This document shows positions 29,335 to 42,757 of a stretch of 64,000 nucleotides of DNA, one piece after another. Origin of the DNA: Astragalus membranaceus (lineage: Eukaryota > Streptophyta > Magnoliopsida > Fabales > Fabaceae); assembly GCA_039519185.1 (NCBI GenBank), contig CM076854.1, positions 152,736,736 through 152,800,735 of the forward strand. The letters run 5' to 3'. The notes beneath the pieces are model-generated. The model saw only the letters and a list, made by a program, of their open reading frames with translations, was not told the origin of the DNA and ran no database searches. The translations under genes were made by a program, and so were the position numbers. How positions within the stretch are numbered: the first letter of the stretch is position 1; each line of letters begins with the position of its first letter.

Positions 29335-32094
29335 TTAGTCGACCTCCTCAATCTTAGGGCCAGCACCGCTTCCACCAGAAGGAGTATAGTCATCATCTGC
29401 TGCACCAGCTGCACCACCCATGTCCGGCACAGCACCACCCTGGTACATCTTAGCAATGATTGGGTTGCAGATGCCTTCCAATTCCTTCATCTTATCCTCG
29501 AACTCATCTGCCTCTGCAAGCTGGTTGTTGTCTAGCCACTGAATAGCCTGGTCAATAGCCTCTTCAATCTTCTTCTTGTCAGCTGGGTCAAGCTTTCCTG
29601 CAATCTTTTCATCCTTCACTGTGTTCCTCATGTTGTATGCATAGTTTTCCAAAGCGTTCTTGGCCTCAACCTTCTTCTTATGCTCTTCATCCTCAGATTT
29701 GTACTTCTCAGCCTCCTGAACCATCTTCTCAATATCTTCCTTTGATAGTCTACCCTTGTCATTGGTGATAGTGATCTTATTCTTCTGTCCGGTGGTCTTG
29801 TCTTCAGCAGAGACATTCAATATACCATTGGCATCAATGTCAAAGCACACCGTAATCTGTGGAACACCCCTGGGAGCGGGAGGAATGCCAGAAAGCTCAA
29901 ATTTGCCCAACAGATTGTTATCTCTAGTTCTTGTTCTCTCTCCTTCAAAGACCTGGATCAACACACCAGGCTGGTTGTCAGAGTATGTTGAGAAAACTTG
30001 CTCTTTCTTAGTTGGAATTGTAGTGTTCCTTGGGATCAAGACAGTCATAACACCACCGGCAGTCTCCAAACCAAGAGACAGAGGGGTGACATCGAGGAGG
30101 AGAAGATCCTGAACCTTCTCGTTACCCTCACCACTCAAGATTGCGGCCTGGACAGCAGCACCATATGCAACAGCTTCATCAGGGTTAATGCTCTTGCATA
30201 GCTCCTTTCCATTAAAGAAATCTTGCAGAAGTTGTTGAACCTTTGGAATTCTGGTGGAACCACCGACAAGGACAACATCATGGACACTTTTTTTGTCCAT
30301 CTTAGCATCCCTTAAACATTTCTCAACTGGTTCCATACATTTCCTGAACAGATCCATGTTGAGCTCCTCAAATCTGGCACGAGTAATGGGAGAGTAGAAA
30401 TCAATTCCCTCATACAGAGAATCAATTTCAATGGTGGTCTGAGCAGTAGATGACAAAGTTCTCTTCGCCCTCTCACAGGCTGTCCTCAACCTCCTGAGTG
30501 CTCTTGGGTTTCCACTAATGTCTTTCTTGTTCTTTCTCTTGAATTCTTGAACAAAGTGGTTCACCATCCTGTTATCAAAATCTTCACCTCCAAGATGGGT
30601 GTCTCCAGCTGTGGCTTTCACCTCAAAGATACCCTCTTCAATAGTAAGCAAAGAGACATCAAAAGTACCACCACCAAGGTCAAAAATCAAGACATTCTTC
30701 TCCCCAACGCTTGTTGCCTTCTTATCAAGACCATATGCAATGGCAGCAGCTGTGGGCTCATTGATAATTCTCATGACATTAAGACCAGCAATTACACCAG
30801 CATCCTTGGTAGCCTGACGCTGAGAATCATTAAAGTAAGCAGGGACAGTAACAACAGCGTTCTTAATAGCAGAGCCAAGATATGCCTCAGCAATCTCACG
30901 CATCTTCATGAGTACCATAGAAGAGATCTCTTCAGCGGCAAATTGCTTCTCTTCACCCTTGTAGTTAACTCCAATCATTGGCTTTTCAGCAGGGCCAGAA
31001 ATGATCTTAAATGGCCACAATTTCATGTCACTCTGAACAGAGGCATCACTAAATCTGCGACCAATCAACCTCTTGGCATCTGAGAAAAAGAAAACCATCA
31101 AACCATCTTAAATATCTAATATGATTCACATTACACTAATAAGTCAAGCAAAATTGTAATGGTTTGATCCCTTGCAAAATCTGTACGGACAGATAAAGGA
31201 AATCAGACAACTTGATGCAAAAAACATGCATCAAAACAAACCAACGCAACATCACATATTATTAAATCATAATCAGAATGTTACAGTGAAATTAATCGAA
31301 ATTTCAATTTTAACTAAGCCAGGCACACAACATCAAGTACAACATATCTAATAACTCATGTTTCACATTACAAATATAATTTGACAAAAATCCATCATCT
31401 TGAGGCATATAACATACATCAAAACATATGAAGGCAACACCGAATATCAATAAATCATACTCAGAAAAATGCATTGAAATTAATCAAGATTTCAATTTTA
31501 ACTATGTCAGTAACTCAACATCTAGTACAATATCAAATGAATTTACCGTCTCATGTTTCACATTACAAATACAATTTGCAGAAATTCAACATATAAAAAC
31601 AACGCAACCTAAAATTGAATCATATTCAGAAAGTTGCAGTGATATCAGTAGAGATTTAATTCATAACGAAGTCAATAGATAACATTAAGTTCAATATCGC
31701 GTTCAAACGTTCATCCAAACATACACTTATACATATTACAAATTCTAGGTAGTAATCCATCGAAAAATATACAAGCAAATAAATAAAACGGATAAACAAA
31801 TCAACTTACGAAAACTCATTAATAGATCGAGAAAATAGAAAATTGAAATACGCAAAGTAGCATAGAATAGAATAACTAACCGAAGACGGTGTTGATAGGG
31901 TTCATGGCGACCTGGTTCTTAGCAGCATCACCAATGAGACGCTCGGAATCAGTGAAGGCGACGTAAGACGGCGTGGTTCTGTTACCTTGATCGTTGGCGA
32001 TGATTTCAACGCGATCATGTTGCCAGACACCAACGCAAGAGTATGTGGTACCGAGATCGATTCCGATAGCAGGTCCCTCTCCTTTACCAGCCAT
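29335..32094 (-). CDS. HSC70: Cytosolic heat shock cognate 70 kDa protein (two exons)
   Basis: Coding sequence joins 32094-31881 and 31079-29335 on the minus strand, giving 652 residues. Exon 1 ends ...ACCGTCTTCG|GTTAGT and exon 2 begins after TTTCTCAG, completing the GAT codon of DAKRLIGRRF. The single intron after residue 71 is the usual one for plant cytosolic HSC70 genes. The ATPase domain carries IDLGTTYS (12-19), IFDLGGGTFDVSLL and VLVGGSTRIPKVQ. The substrate-binding and lid domains follow. The C-terminal GPKIEEVD motif marks the cytosolic form that binds TPR co-chaperones. The protein is an ATP-driven chaperone for folding, trafficking and protein quality control. The frame is intact with no missing motifs. 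A foldback transposon lies only about 250 bp upstream of the ATG. Confidence 0.97.
31211..31690. repeat. Degenerate tandem repeat in the HSC70 intron
   Basis: About 2.5 copies of a unit near 185 bp inside the 801-bp intron (31080-31880), starting at about 31211, 31399 and 31590. Shared blocks are CATCAAAACA, ATTTCAATTTTAACTA, CTCATGTTTCACATTACAAA and TCAGAAA.TG. The short open frame at 31428-31682 lies in this intronic repeat and is not a gene. Confidence 0.65.
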
Positions 32095-32180
32095 TGTATT
32101 TCTCTCTGTGTGCGGCGCTGTTCAAAGAGAGAGATCTGAGAGGAAGTGAAAGAGGAGTGTTAAATGTAGCAGGAGTTGGG

Positions 32181-32187
32181 TTATATA
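32181..32187 (-). promoter_or_regulatory. TATA box of HSC70
   Basis: On the minus strand TATATAA lies about 90 bp upstream of the ATG. Upstream at about 32210-32222 is GTTCCTTCTAGAT, which resembles a weak, imperfect heat shock element of NTTCN/NGAAN pattern. A CCAAT motif follows at 32334-32338, close to the transposon insertion point at 32346. Confidence 0.55.
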
Positions 32188-32345
32188 GTTACTACTAGTT
32201 AGGGTTTGAGTTCCTTCTAGATTATTTCCACATCGTGAGAATAATTTACAGGTTAACAGATCTCCTGATCAAAAAAAGATTTGATTTTTCCACGTCATGG
32301 GCCCGTTGTGGGCTTGACCCTGTCTCTACTCAACCAATGGGGTTT

Positions 32346-33678
32346 GGGATTTTCTTTTGCTACCCCCGTCATATCACTATATACCCCCACATAATTTGAT
32401 AAACCGAAAATACCCTTCTGCCAAATTAAAACTCGCTCGGGTTTATCTTTTTTTAGATAAATCTGATTTGTTATTTTTCCAAAGCGGATTTATCTATTGT
32501 GGGTAAATCTGATTTTCTTTTTTTTAGGGAAATCGGATTTAGATAAATCCGCTATGTTATTTTTCTAAAGCGGATTTATCTTCCCAATAGGTAAATCCGA
32601 CTTTTAAATAACAAAGTGGATTTACATAATGTGGGGGTACATCCGCTTTTAATATTAACAAAACGGATTTACCTAATGTGGGGGTAAATCCGATTTTGAA
32701 ATTAAAATTAATTTTTTTTTTTAGAAATATAAAATAGATATGAATATCGGTCGTCTTTTGGTTTTGTTTAGTGTATTGTTCGTTAACATGTGACAATGTT
32801 GTAAGTCGGGTGAATAATTTAGGCTAAAAAATCGGTTTTCGAACAATCTACTCATACCATTATAGAAATCCGTTAAAGAGTCAAAATCCCAAATTCCATC
32901 ATACCTCTATAGAAATCCGTTAAAGAGTCAAAACTAATCTAAAAATTATAAAAACACCACTATAAATCTAATAAAACCAAAATAAGGTTATGCAAATTTT
33001 TTCTGATTTTTTGGAGATTATGAAAAATTATAAAAATTAATAAAAAATAGTAAACGATGGAATTTGTGATTTTGAGCTCCCCTGTCCTAAAAGAACTCTC
33101 TACTTAAGTTGTCTTGATCCCTGATTTTTTTCGGATTTAATGGTTGTGGTTTCATTACAATCTGAGTAGGTTGCTCGAAAACCGATTTTTTAGTCTAAAT
33201 TATTCACCCGACGTACAATATCGTCACATGTTAATGAACAATACACTAAATAGAACCAAAAGACGACTGATATTCATATCTATTTTATATTTCTAAAAAA
33301 AATTAAAATTAATTTTAATTTAAATTTCAAAATCGGATTTACCCCCACATTAGGTAAATCCGCTTTTGTTAATTTTAAAAGCGGATGTACCCCCACATAA
33401 GGTAAATCCGCTTTGTTATTTAAAAGCCGGATTTACCTATTGGGAAAATAAATCCGCTTTGGAAAAATAACAAAGTAGATTTATCTAAATTCGATTTCCC
33501 TAAAAAAAAAAGAAAATCGGATTTACCCACAATAGATAAATCCGCTTTGAAAAGATAACAAAACGGATTTATCTAAAATAAGATAAATCCGAGCGAGTTT
33601 TAATTTGTCAGAGATATTTTCGGTTTATCAAATTATATGGGGGTATATGGTGATATGATGGGGGTAAAAAAAATTCAC
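32346..33678. mobile_element. Foldback element, GGATTTATC family, copy 2
   Basis: A perfect 9-bp duplication ATGGGGTTT lies at 32337-32345 and 33679-33687. The ends are GGGATTTTCTTTTGCTACCC and, reversed, GTGAATTTTTTTTACCC. Long arms of several hundred bp contain GATAAACCGAAAATA, AACTCGCTCGG, GCGGATTTA and ACATAATGTGGGGGTA blocks in inverted order. The central segment has AAAATCGGTTTTCGA on both arms. No coding region. The 9-bp duplication suggests Mutator-type mobilisation. It is inserted in the HSC70 upstream region. Confidence 0.85.
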
Positions 33679-33687
33679 ATGGGGTTT

Positions 33688-34059
33688 ATCTCTTCTCTAG
33701 TTCCTGCTTTTGCTATCGACCAATAAAATGGGGTAAGTCAAGTGTTACCTACACCTTATCTTTTACTCAATACACCAATTAGTTTTTCCCCCATAAATAC
33801 TCCATTCCCACACATGCAACCATTGCTTCTTTTTTTTGAACAAAAGCAACCATTGCTTAAAGACGTTCAAAAAAAAAAACACTGCTTAAATAACTAGGTT
33901 AAACTGGCTCGAGTTGAACCGTTTTGAACTTGTTATTTGAATTTTTTTGGTATAAATCAGATATCCTCTGCGCGTGGCTAATCATTCGAGCCGGGTAGGA
34001 CCACAATAGGTGACAAAACTCTCACTCAAGAGATTTAACACTGACTTGTTATTTTTTGT
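33688..34059. other. Spacer, nothing recognised
   Basis: Sequence between the foldback element upstream of HSC70 and the 3' end of the LINE. No gene or clear repeat; short A/T runs only. Confidence 0.4.
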
Positions 34060-34129
34060 TTTGATAAGAAATATGTATGTATATATTAATTAGGCGGAGC
34101 ACTAGGGGGTACTCAAACTCTAACAATGA

Positions 34130-35800
34130 AACTCAAGTAGAAGACTTAGCATACTCAATACAAGAAATTGGGGAATTCCACCAATCAAAAATAGATACAC
34201 TGCCCATTATACCCACTTTCCCCATCAACCATCCCCACGAGATATGCTTAATCTTATTAACAACTTTGTAGCTATCTTCCAACAACCCTTCAAATATCAT
34301 ATTATTCATTTCTTTCCAAATAGTCCATGTAGTAGCCATCCAAAGCATAAAATAAAGCTTGACATTACTGGGTTTCCCTACTCATATGTTTGATTTTTTT
34401 TACCAAAATCCCAAAAATGCTGTAGTCCATCCACCTCTATAATTTCATAAATTCCCAACCAAACATATATGTCTTTCCAAACAGCTTTAGCTAATGAACA
34501 GTGAAAGAAAATATGCTCTACAGATTCATCAATACCTTCACATCGGATGCACCAGCTATTATTAACAACCACATTCCTTCTGATTAAATTTACCTTTGAC
34601 GGCAACCTGTCCAAAAATACCCGCCAACAAAACAACGCCACTTTGAAGGGCACAGGAATTTTCCATACAACAAATAGAATCTCTACTATATGACTACTCA
34701 AAGGATTATGATTCACCAAATCCATGACAAGAGTATAGCAAGAGCTTACCGTGAATAATTTGGATTTGTGAGCACTCCACTTCCATATATCATGTGCATC
34801 CATCACCATCGGTACATCTAAAAGAATAGTCTCCAAATATTGCCACTCCCCTTGTTCTTGTTGTCGGAGTTCTCTTGACCATTGCAAATTCCACTTCCAT
34901 CGACCCCTTTCCCAAAAGCCTGCGTTCCCCACGAACATATCTTGATAACTAGAGATTACATACAAATTCGGGAATACCACCTTCAGCGGAGAGGAACCTA
35001 ACCATTGATGATGCCAAAAAAGAATAGAGGAACCATCCCCTAAGGTACAACACATTGCATTATGAAAAAAATTCTGACTTGATATGAAATCACCACCCAA
35101 CAACATCAAATCCCTCCACCATATTGAGTCTTTTGGACCCCAAGTGCGACCCAGAGTACAAGTGTTCTTTATCAATAACTCGCCATATCTAGAAGAAAGT
35201 ATATCCTTCCACAAAGCATCATTATCAAAAATACAACGCCATTTCCACTTGGCTAGTAAAGAAATATTGAATACTTCTAAATTCTTCACTCCTAATCCAC
35301 CCTCCTTCTTTGGTCTACAAACATCTTCCCAACAAATTTTCCTTTCATCATCATGTGAACCTCATAAAAAGTCCCTCTGAATTTTTTTGAGTTCCTTGAT
35401 GACTACTTTAGGAGCTTTATAGAATGAAAAGAAATACAAAGGTAAACTAGCAAGAACGGGGTTAATCAAAGTTACCCTTCCACCCATGGACAAATGGCGG
35501 CCCCTCCAAGATGACAATCTAACCCGCATCGACTCCACCACTGGCTTCCAAGTACTCCTTCTCCGGGGATAAGCACCCACTTGCACTCCCAGAAACTTGA
35601 AAGGTACTTCCATGGTACAACATGAGAGGAAAACTGATGCTGACTCCAAAAAGCCATCGTTTAGATTCAACCCAATCAACTTGCTCTTGTGAAAATTAAC
35701 TCGTAAACCTGAAACAAACTCAAAACACCTAAACATGGATTTGATGCTCCACAGGTTTTTCCACGACCACTGTTTCATTAAATCACCCATACGCCATTTC
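34130..35800 (-). pseudogene. LINE ORF2, C-terminal part (RT thumb and zf-RVT)
   Basis: The minus-strand frame starts near 35770 with NLWSIKSMFRCFEFVSGLRV and FHKSKLIGLN. It continues through SSWRGRHLSMGGRVTLINPV and then meets an in-frame TGA at about 35359-35361 where Trp is expected. It resumes with the KKEGGLGVKNLEVFN block, GDGSSILFWHHQWLG and the zinc-binding CWRVFLDRLPS, WCIRCEGIDESVEHIFFHC. A frameshift near 34380 separates the last segment (MATTWTIWKEMNN). The stop is at 34130-34135. Confidence 0.9.
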
Positions 35801-38800
35801 ATCCACACATCATCTATACACCGTTTCAACACGCATCATTTCAAAAATCATGTCATCATTTTCGCATCATTCAAAGATACGTATTTAGCATTTCATTCTG
35901 ATACATGAAAGAGGCTCTGCATCGGTCACGTGCTGCATTGCCTCCTAAAATTATTTAGAATAACTGACATTTCCAAGTGATCATTCATGCACGCATCCCA
36001 TGCATTTACATCTGCATTTTCGGCATGCATGGTGATCCTTCATGCATTAGGACATGGGGGCATGTAATTTGGTTATCCTCGTTGCATATGCATGGTTAAT
36101 CTTCTTTTTTTTACAAAAAATATCATGTGTTCATAATAGAATAAAGTCGTTGGTCTTTTGAAGTGATCATGTCCTCCATACATTTCATACATTTGCATTT
36201 TCATCGTACATATCCATCATCATGTGTTCATCCGTACGGTACATTCCCAAATAAAGAGAAAAAACATAACAACATTTTATTATTATTGCATCATTCATCA
36301 TCCAATAGCCTTTTGTTAGCTTCTTATTCTAGTTGAGGCATAAGAAAAAAGGGGTAAACAATACCCGTTTAAGGCATCCTTCTGTCACATTCAAAAATCA
36401 TCACGCATTTCATTCATCTCCATTGTTGCTCATATACAACAAACATCCATATGTTCATGCATTGTACTTTATTCAAAGAGAACATATAAAAAAATCACCA
36501 TGCATTCATAAACATTTCATTATCATTCTCCTACCATACATCCTATCATCTACAAAATAACAAAAATATCATGCTTTTTGTTGGCTCATCTCATCCAAAG
36601 TGCATCATCTTGCATATCCATACACCAAAAATAATAAATATCACATTGAGATTATAAAAAATATTACATTCATTCATTACTTCATTACTCATCTTCATGC
36701 ATCGTAAGAAAAAAAAAATAACAAAAACAAAAATCATTCATTCCTCTCACATCCATCTCAAGGGCATCAGTCCTCTCACATGCATTGAGACAAAATTAGA
36801 AATTGCTTCATTTTCTTCTATTCTTGCATCAGTCACCATCCATTTTTTTTGTTAGCTGAAACAAAAAAGTAAATCATATAGCCATTTAAGATATCATTTT
36901 ATCACATTCAAGCAATCATTGTACATTTCATGCATTCTACTTTATTCAAATAATTTTTCCCAAAAAATAAAAAAATGAAACTCATAAGATTTTTTTTTTG
37001 ACACACTGTTTGATGAGAAACGATGCCTTCTTGAAAATATATTCGAATTGATTCATCTTCCTTGGAAAATGTTGTCACACCCTAACTTGATTCACCGACA
37101 TCAAGTCCTTCACCCTTCACTCCATATACATCCTACGCATACCCACCACATTCATGGAAACCACCTACCCACTTAACCATTCAATGGAGTTCACCAATAA
37201 CTCATTCACCATCATGGTCACTACAATATTAACCGTATCGTCCTCAAACCCCTACTCCCATAGGCTTGACCCTTAGCCACTGCACGCCCCACCAAGGGCA
37301 TCAGCCAACATATATCTCACACCCGTGATAAGAAGCTTAAATGTCTATTTTGTTAACTTGTGTGGTTTTAACAATTAAAATTGTTCTATCTTAAGCGGTG
37401 TTAACCCTCCATGAAGCATTTGCAAAATAAACTAACATGACATGTGTGTTTACCCTTGTTTGAGTCAGTTATACTACCCTCATCTTTCCGCCACTTCCAA
37501 AACCAGACCCAACCATCCATAAAAGGCCCAGTCCCCACAAGAGTATTTCATTCGCTTTCCCCCAGTGATGAAATTTCACGAATAGCACTTTGTATGCTCC
37601 ATACTGGGACAGAGTAATGATCACTAAGATTTTCTGTCGGCATTCCAAACACTCGTGCAAGTCCTTTGAGTAAAAAAAAACAAAAAACAAATCCAAAAAG
37701 GAAAAGCTCGTTAGGTTGAAAACTCATAAGAGCAACCCAAGCAAAAATTAGGGCATGAAAAGAAAAAATAAAGAAAAAACAAATATGTTAAAATGAAGTT
37801 TTGTCCTATAGTTACAATTTCGAGAAAATAAGCAATCATGTTTTGAAGTGAAGTTTGGCAACTTTCCCACATCCTAAAAAGAGAAATACTCTTTGCCACC
37901 CACTTCGAGCCAAAAAAAATCAAAAATCTTTCTAGCACCTTAGACAAGGATCAATCCCATATCTAACAGCTCGCTCAACTTGAAAGAAAAAAGAAAAATC
38001 ACAAAAAAAAATGAAATTAAAAAAAGAGGATTGAAAAATCCTGTAAACCAAAGCGGTAGAAATCGTGAGCTGATACTTCACACCATCGAGCATATAAAAG
38101 ATCCGTGTCTGAAATAAACCCTCAAACACTTCCTTTGGCCTAAGCATCCTATCCTCCATAAACCCTCAAATGCGCTACAACCCTAAAACAGGTTCATTCT
38201 ACCATGAAGCGCATAAAAGATTCTTTGTCTCAACCAACCCCGAACACTCTCAGAAGCAAAGTAATCATTTCCTTCATGAATCATTAACCATTGGCCATAT
38301 TACAATCCTAAGGCCTATTCTGATCAGTGATTGGTTGCTTCCATTTTTCTCAAAGCTTATACTCTAGGACAAAATAATCAGAATAATTTATTTGCTCAAA
38401 AAAAAAACAAAGAGAAAAATATTATTACACAAAAAAAAATAAAAAAAAACTTAAAAGGGCTTGCACGCTCGAAGTTCATCCAGAGAAGATAACAGTGATC
38501 ATCAACAAAGTGAATTGTCATCGAACCAAAAACTCTTGACTGTCTTAGCTTGTGGAATCCTTCTCAAGGAAAACCACAAATCCCTACTAAGGCAGTTACT
38601 TGACTTATCATATCAAAATGGGGCAATACTTCACCCTCCATTCCACTCAAACTCAGGGAGATTTTTTTTAGCATCCCCAAAATACCCTCATCTTTCATCC
38701 CGCTCATATACTACACTCATGTAGTCGTACCCGACCAATTTCCAAACCATTATTCTAACTTTACACCCTGTCACAATCCCACTCGAGATGGGGCAATCTT

Positions 38801-40664
38801 CACCTTTCATGGATTGGGGCAACCTTGTCCTCTTGTAGACCGGGGCATCATATCCCTAGGCCCGAAAGAATCCTTCTGCCTCCCATTCCATTCATTCCTA
38901 GCCACCCCAATACCAGCATATTTCCCAATCCCTCAATCAGTCTATATCCTTAGTTGTCATTGTCCTCCCTAGACAAAGGCAGACTGTTTCACTTCCCACT
39001 ATTTGAAGTCAAAATTGGGCAGTCAAACATTTTTACCTTGGAGCAAGCTTATCTCTCATAAGCTTGAGCCAATAAACCTCATCCTCCACTCCACTCATGT
39101 GTCACACTTGACTATACCCTACATTTCTTGAACCCTGAGTCAACTGGCCCATTCATTTGCATTCGCACTGTTTTTCATATTTATTAAGCAAATGCTTCAA
39201 AGAGAGAGACACACAATAATGACAATCCCTCTAAGTTAACATCTTAGACTTGAAAGCTTAGCCATCATGGGTCATCATAACCAAATGAGAACCCATCTGC
39301 AAATACATATTTCGATCTCTAGAAAGGGCATTAATACATTGCTGCAAGCCACACTTTTCAAGATGACAATCTTGAGCTCACCAGAGTTCAAGTCCAAGCC
39401 ATCAAAAATCTTTCTTCCAAGGAACGATCAATTCAAAACGTTCAGCTCTCTGTTTCCAGCATCAAAAGTTTCGTTTCACATCAAACATTTTTGCATCCTT
39501 ACAAATACAAAAAAGTGTTGTTACCAACAAATCATGCATTATACATGTCCTCATTATTCTAGAATTAAACAATGCATCTGATCATACCCATCACAACTCT
39601 TTCATACAAGTATTGTACATGCATTCACATTCCACTTGTTTTGCCTACACAATTTTGCTTCTTGTGCATTACGCATTGCGTATGCGGGCATGCATAGCCA
39701 CGCATAACATGTATCGCTTCAATAAAAATGTCAAATGTCGGTCGCATCATTACCAAAAGTCTGTCTACATCCCAATCAATCACATCATTGCACCATGTAT
39801 TTAGGCATTTCCTTTTATTCGCCATAGCGTTTGCATCAAAATATTACGTATCCATCACATTCACATTCTCATTTCATGCATTCATCAAATACCAAAAAGG
39901 GCAATAAAGCGAAAAGACAGAAAAAACCTCCCACATCCCAACAAACATCCAATCAAGTCATGCGGCTACCACAACCCTTCATCTAAGCATTACGTGTGCA
40001 CGTTCATTCATTCATTCATTCATTCATTTATTCATGAAAAGAAAAAAAAGAAAAACCAAAAAGGCAAAAATCATCCACATTGCACCCGTTACTCCCACCA
40101 AAGCATAGATCATTCCATCATGCAATCAACAGTATATTTGCATTCGCATGTTATCCGCATCCGCATCCACGGCTTATCAATTTCTGTTTCCGGCCAGCTT
40201 CAGCATCCATCATTCACGGACTCTCGTAGTCCATTTGCTTTCGCATTGCACACATTGCATACCTATAACACTTTTTGCTTCGATAGACGTGCCAAGTGCC
40301 GGTCTCATCGTTGCCAAAAGCATTCTACATCACCAATCATATCATTTGCTATGCATTCATGTGTTTCCTTTATTCACCATAGCATTTGCATCAAAGCGTT
40401 ACATTTGCATCATTCGCATTTCATACATTTATCATGCACCAAGAAGATGAGAGAAAAAGGCAAATGAGAGAAAAAGTAACTCATTACATTCATCCATTCC
40501 ACTTAAAATCAATCATTAGAGACGCATACGTTACATGCATATGACCAGTTGCTCTCTAATCGACTTCAAGTGTCGATCCTTATCACTTCCACTTCTTAAG
40601 TCAATACGACAAGCGTTGAATCTTATATCAAACACCAGATCGCAGTGTTAGCACAGAGTCAAGC

Positions 40665-41125
40665 ATAGATCCTTCAGACCAGTTTGGTCCTTCAGTTCAG
40701 TTCGAGTTAACACGTCAAAGCGACGGCTTCGAACTCTACCATCAGATCTTAACGTCGCCACTGAGCGCGGCGGATCCTTCAGACCCCCAGAGGTCCTTCA
40801 GATTAGCTGTGTCTGCCTAAGTATAGTGGACATCCTTCGTGGTCAACATATCAGTTCTAGATCTGATCTTGACCCTCACGGCCGCATCGACGTAGGTCAC
40901 CCTCAGACTGTTTTATTAGTACCATAGCTAGTTGCAGTCCATCAAACCATTTTGGTCCATCAGGCCCAGGCAGCCCTTCAGACCTACCGGTCCTTCAGTT
41001 TAGTTCAAATCAATGCGCCAAGCATCGACTGCGGATTAGACCTTCAGACTAATTAGTCCTTCAGAGCCCCAGTGGTTCTTCAGACCCCCAGTGGTCCTTC
41101 AGAGCCCCAGTGCTCCTTCTTTATT
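40665..41125 (+). repeat. CCTTCAGACCCC(A)GTGGT-type minisatellite
   Basis: Degenerate copies of GGTCCTTCAGACCCCAGT and relatives (TCCTTCAGAGCCCCAGTG), spaced by GCGCCAAGC/GTCGAC-like linkers. They are densest at 40980-41120, just before the Tat polypurine tract. Confidence 0.65.
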
Positions 41126-41281
41126 CCTTTCTAGTCGATGCGCCAAGTGTTAACCGTTCTCTGTTATTTCTCAAACTCTGCACTTTTCTACTAATCGGAC
41201 AAAATTAGCGTCTGTTTTGTCTTTATTTCTATTCCTGCTATGAAATCTTGAAAACCCTTCATTTTTTTTTCGACGGAATAT

Positions 41282-41298
41282 AAATAAAGAGGGGCAGC
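41282..41298 (+). promoter_or_regulatory. Polypurine tract of the Tat/Ogre-like element
   Basis: AAATAAAGAGGGGCAGC lies immediately before the LTR start TGTCATACCC. It sets the plus orientation of the element. Confidence 0.75.
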
Positions 41299-41449
41299 TG
41301 TCATACCCTAATTTTGTCCGGCTAATTAAAAAATCCAAAAAAAAGTTTTTATTCTCGTTGTGTCACGTATCGTCTTAAGCGCGTGTGTCTCTGGCACTCT
41401 CGTACAAACGATTGTTCGACGCTCGTTTTATTTCGTTGTTGTTATTATT

Positions 41450-42703
41450 TGTTGCGTTAAAAAACACACTTAGAGCAAGTGTACTCTTTCGCAAAAGTAG
41501 TATAAAAGATTATCGTATCCACAGGGACTAATTAACAAGTACCAAACTAGTCGAGATTATTTATTGTTAGACGAACCAATAGTTCGATGATTATAGAAAC
41601 AAAATAGAAATAACTAAATAACTAGAATTAAAATACTAGATTTAATAAATGGGGAGAGGTCTAGGGTCACGGTTTCACTTGCAAGCTTTGATTCCCCTAT
41701 GTCTAATTCCTACTTGAATTCCTTTATTTTATTTAATTACCAATCCCTTTACTAAAACTATTAATCCGTTTGGTCATTTGCGATTAATATTCTTTTTCCT
41801 AAACTAACCCTTGTTTGGTCATGCAAGAATTTAAATTTAAGAAAAGCATAAAGAGCAAAAAGGTTGAATGATTGGAAGACTAAATTATGGTTTGGTCATG
41901 CCCTAATTATAGCCCCAATTATCCTATAGGTCCACCAACTAATTGCAGTACGGTCGCTGATCAACTAATTGATTATAAACATGCAAAGGGTAGCTAATCC
42001 TAATCATGTGATAAAAACAATAGGACAATATTAATTAAAATAAAAACAGGAATTCAAACCAGAAATTAGAACATAAAAAGGTCTCTAAACATGCAAGATC
42101 CACCTAAGACCCTAGAAGAGGATTTAGCTATCCAAAATCATAAAGAACAATAAAATAGAAATTAGAGTCATGGATTACAGAGATAAAAATAACCCGGAAA
42201 TTAGAGAAATTATTATTATTCTGGGTCTCCAGTCTCCTTTTTCTGCTCCAAAGCTCTATCACAGTGTCAAGAACGAGTACCAAAAACCTACTTCTCTCCT
42301 TGCCGGCGTCACTTTTGGTGCGCGGCTATTGTTGCTGCGTTACTTTCTTGCGTTCAGGCTCCTCTCTGGTGTCTGCGGCACCTTTTTTTATATTGTGCGG
42401 CTACTGTTTCTTTTTATTCTTTTAATTGATGATGCGTTCCTCCCTTCTTATTCACGTTCCAGCCTTCTTTTTATATTAGAAGCATAGGGTTTTCAATGCA
42501 AACCTTCAATATGGGCTCAACCTTCAATATGGGCTCCCTTACTAATTCCTTATGGTCCAACACTCCAATTCCACATGGGCTGACTTCATTCTTATGTGGG
42601 TTTCTTGCTCCAATTGGCCATGGGCCAATGTATTAGTGCTAACACTTGCAATTGGGCCTTATGCCTTTTTTTCTTTCCATTCTCTTTGCTTTTATTTGCC
42701 AAG

Positions 42704-42757
<54 letters not shown>

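Larger units (their letters stand above)
35801..41298 (+). mobile_element. 3' non-coding part of a Tat/Ogre-like gypsy element
   Basis: Five and a half kilobases with no gene-like frame, rich in CATTCATCAT, TTGCAT and GCATTT motifs. It also has a GGGGCAAT-type section (38790-38860), and ends directly at a polypurine tract and 3' LTR. This fits the long 3' untranslated tract of Tat/Ogre elements. Gag-pol, 5' LTR and left target duplication are missing, and so is adjoining LINE sequence, so one deletion removed them together. The left boundary is uncertain (35770-35840). Confidence 0.5.

Noticed and set aside
29756..31083. Plus-strand frames across HSC70
   Set aside because: Antisense shadows of a strongly conserved minus-strand gene.
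36333..40467. Short frames (60-160 codons) in the 36-40 kb region
   Set aside because: The tract is His/Ile/Ser-coded from CATTCAT-type repeats in the Tat/Ogre-like non-coding region; no domains.
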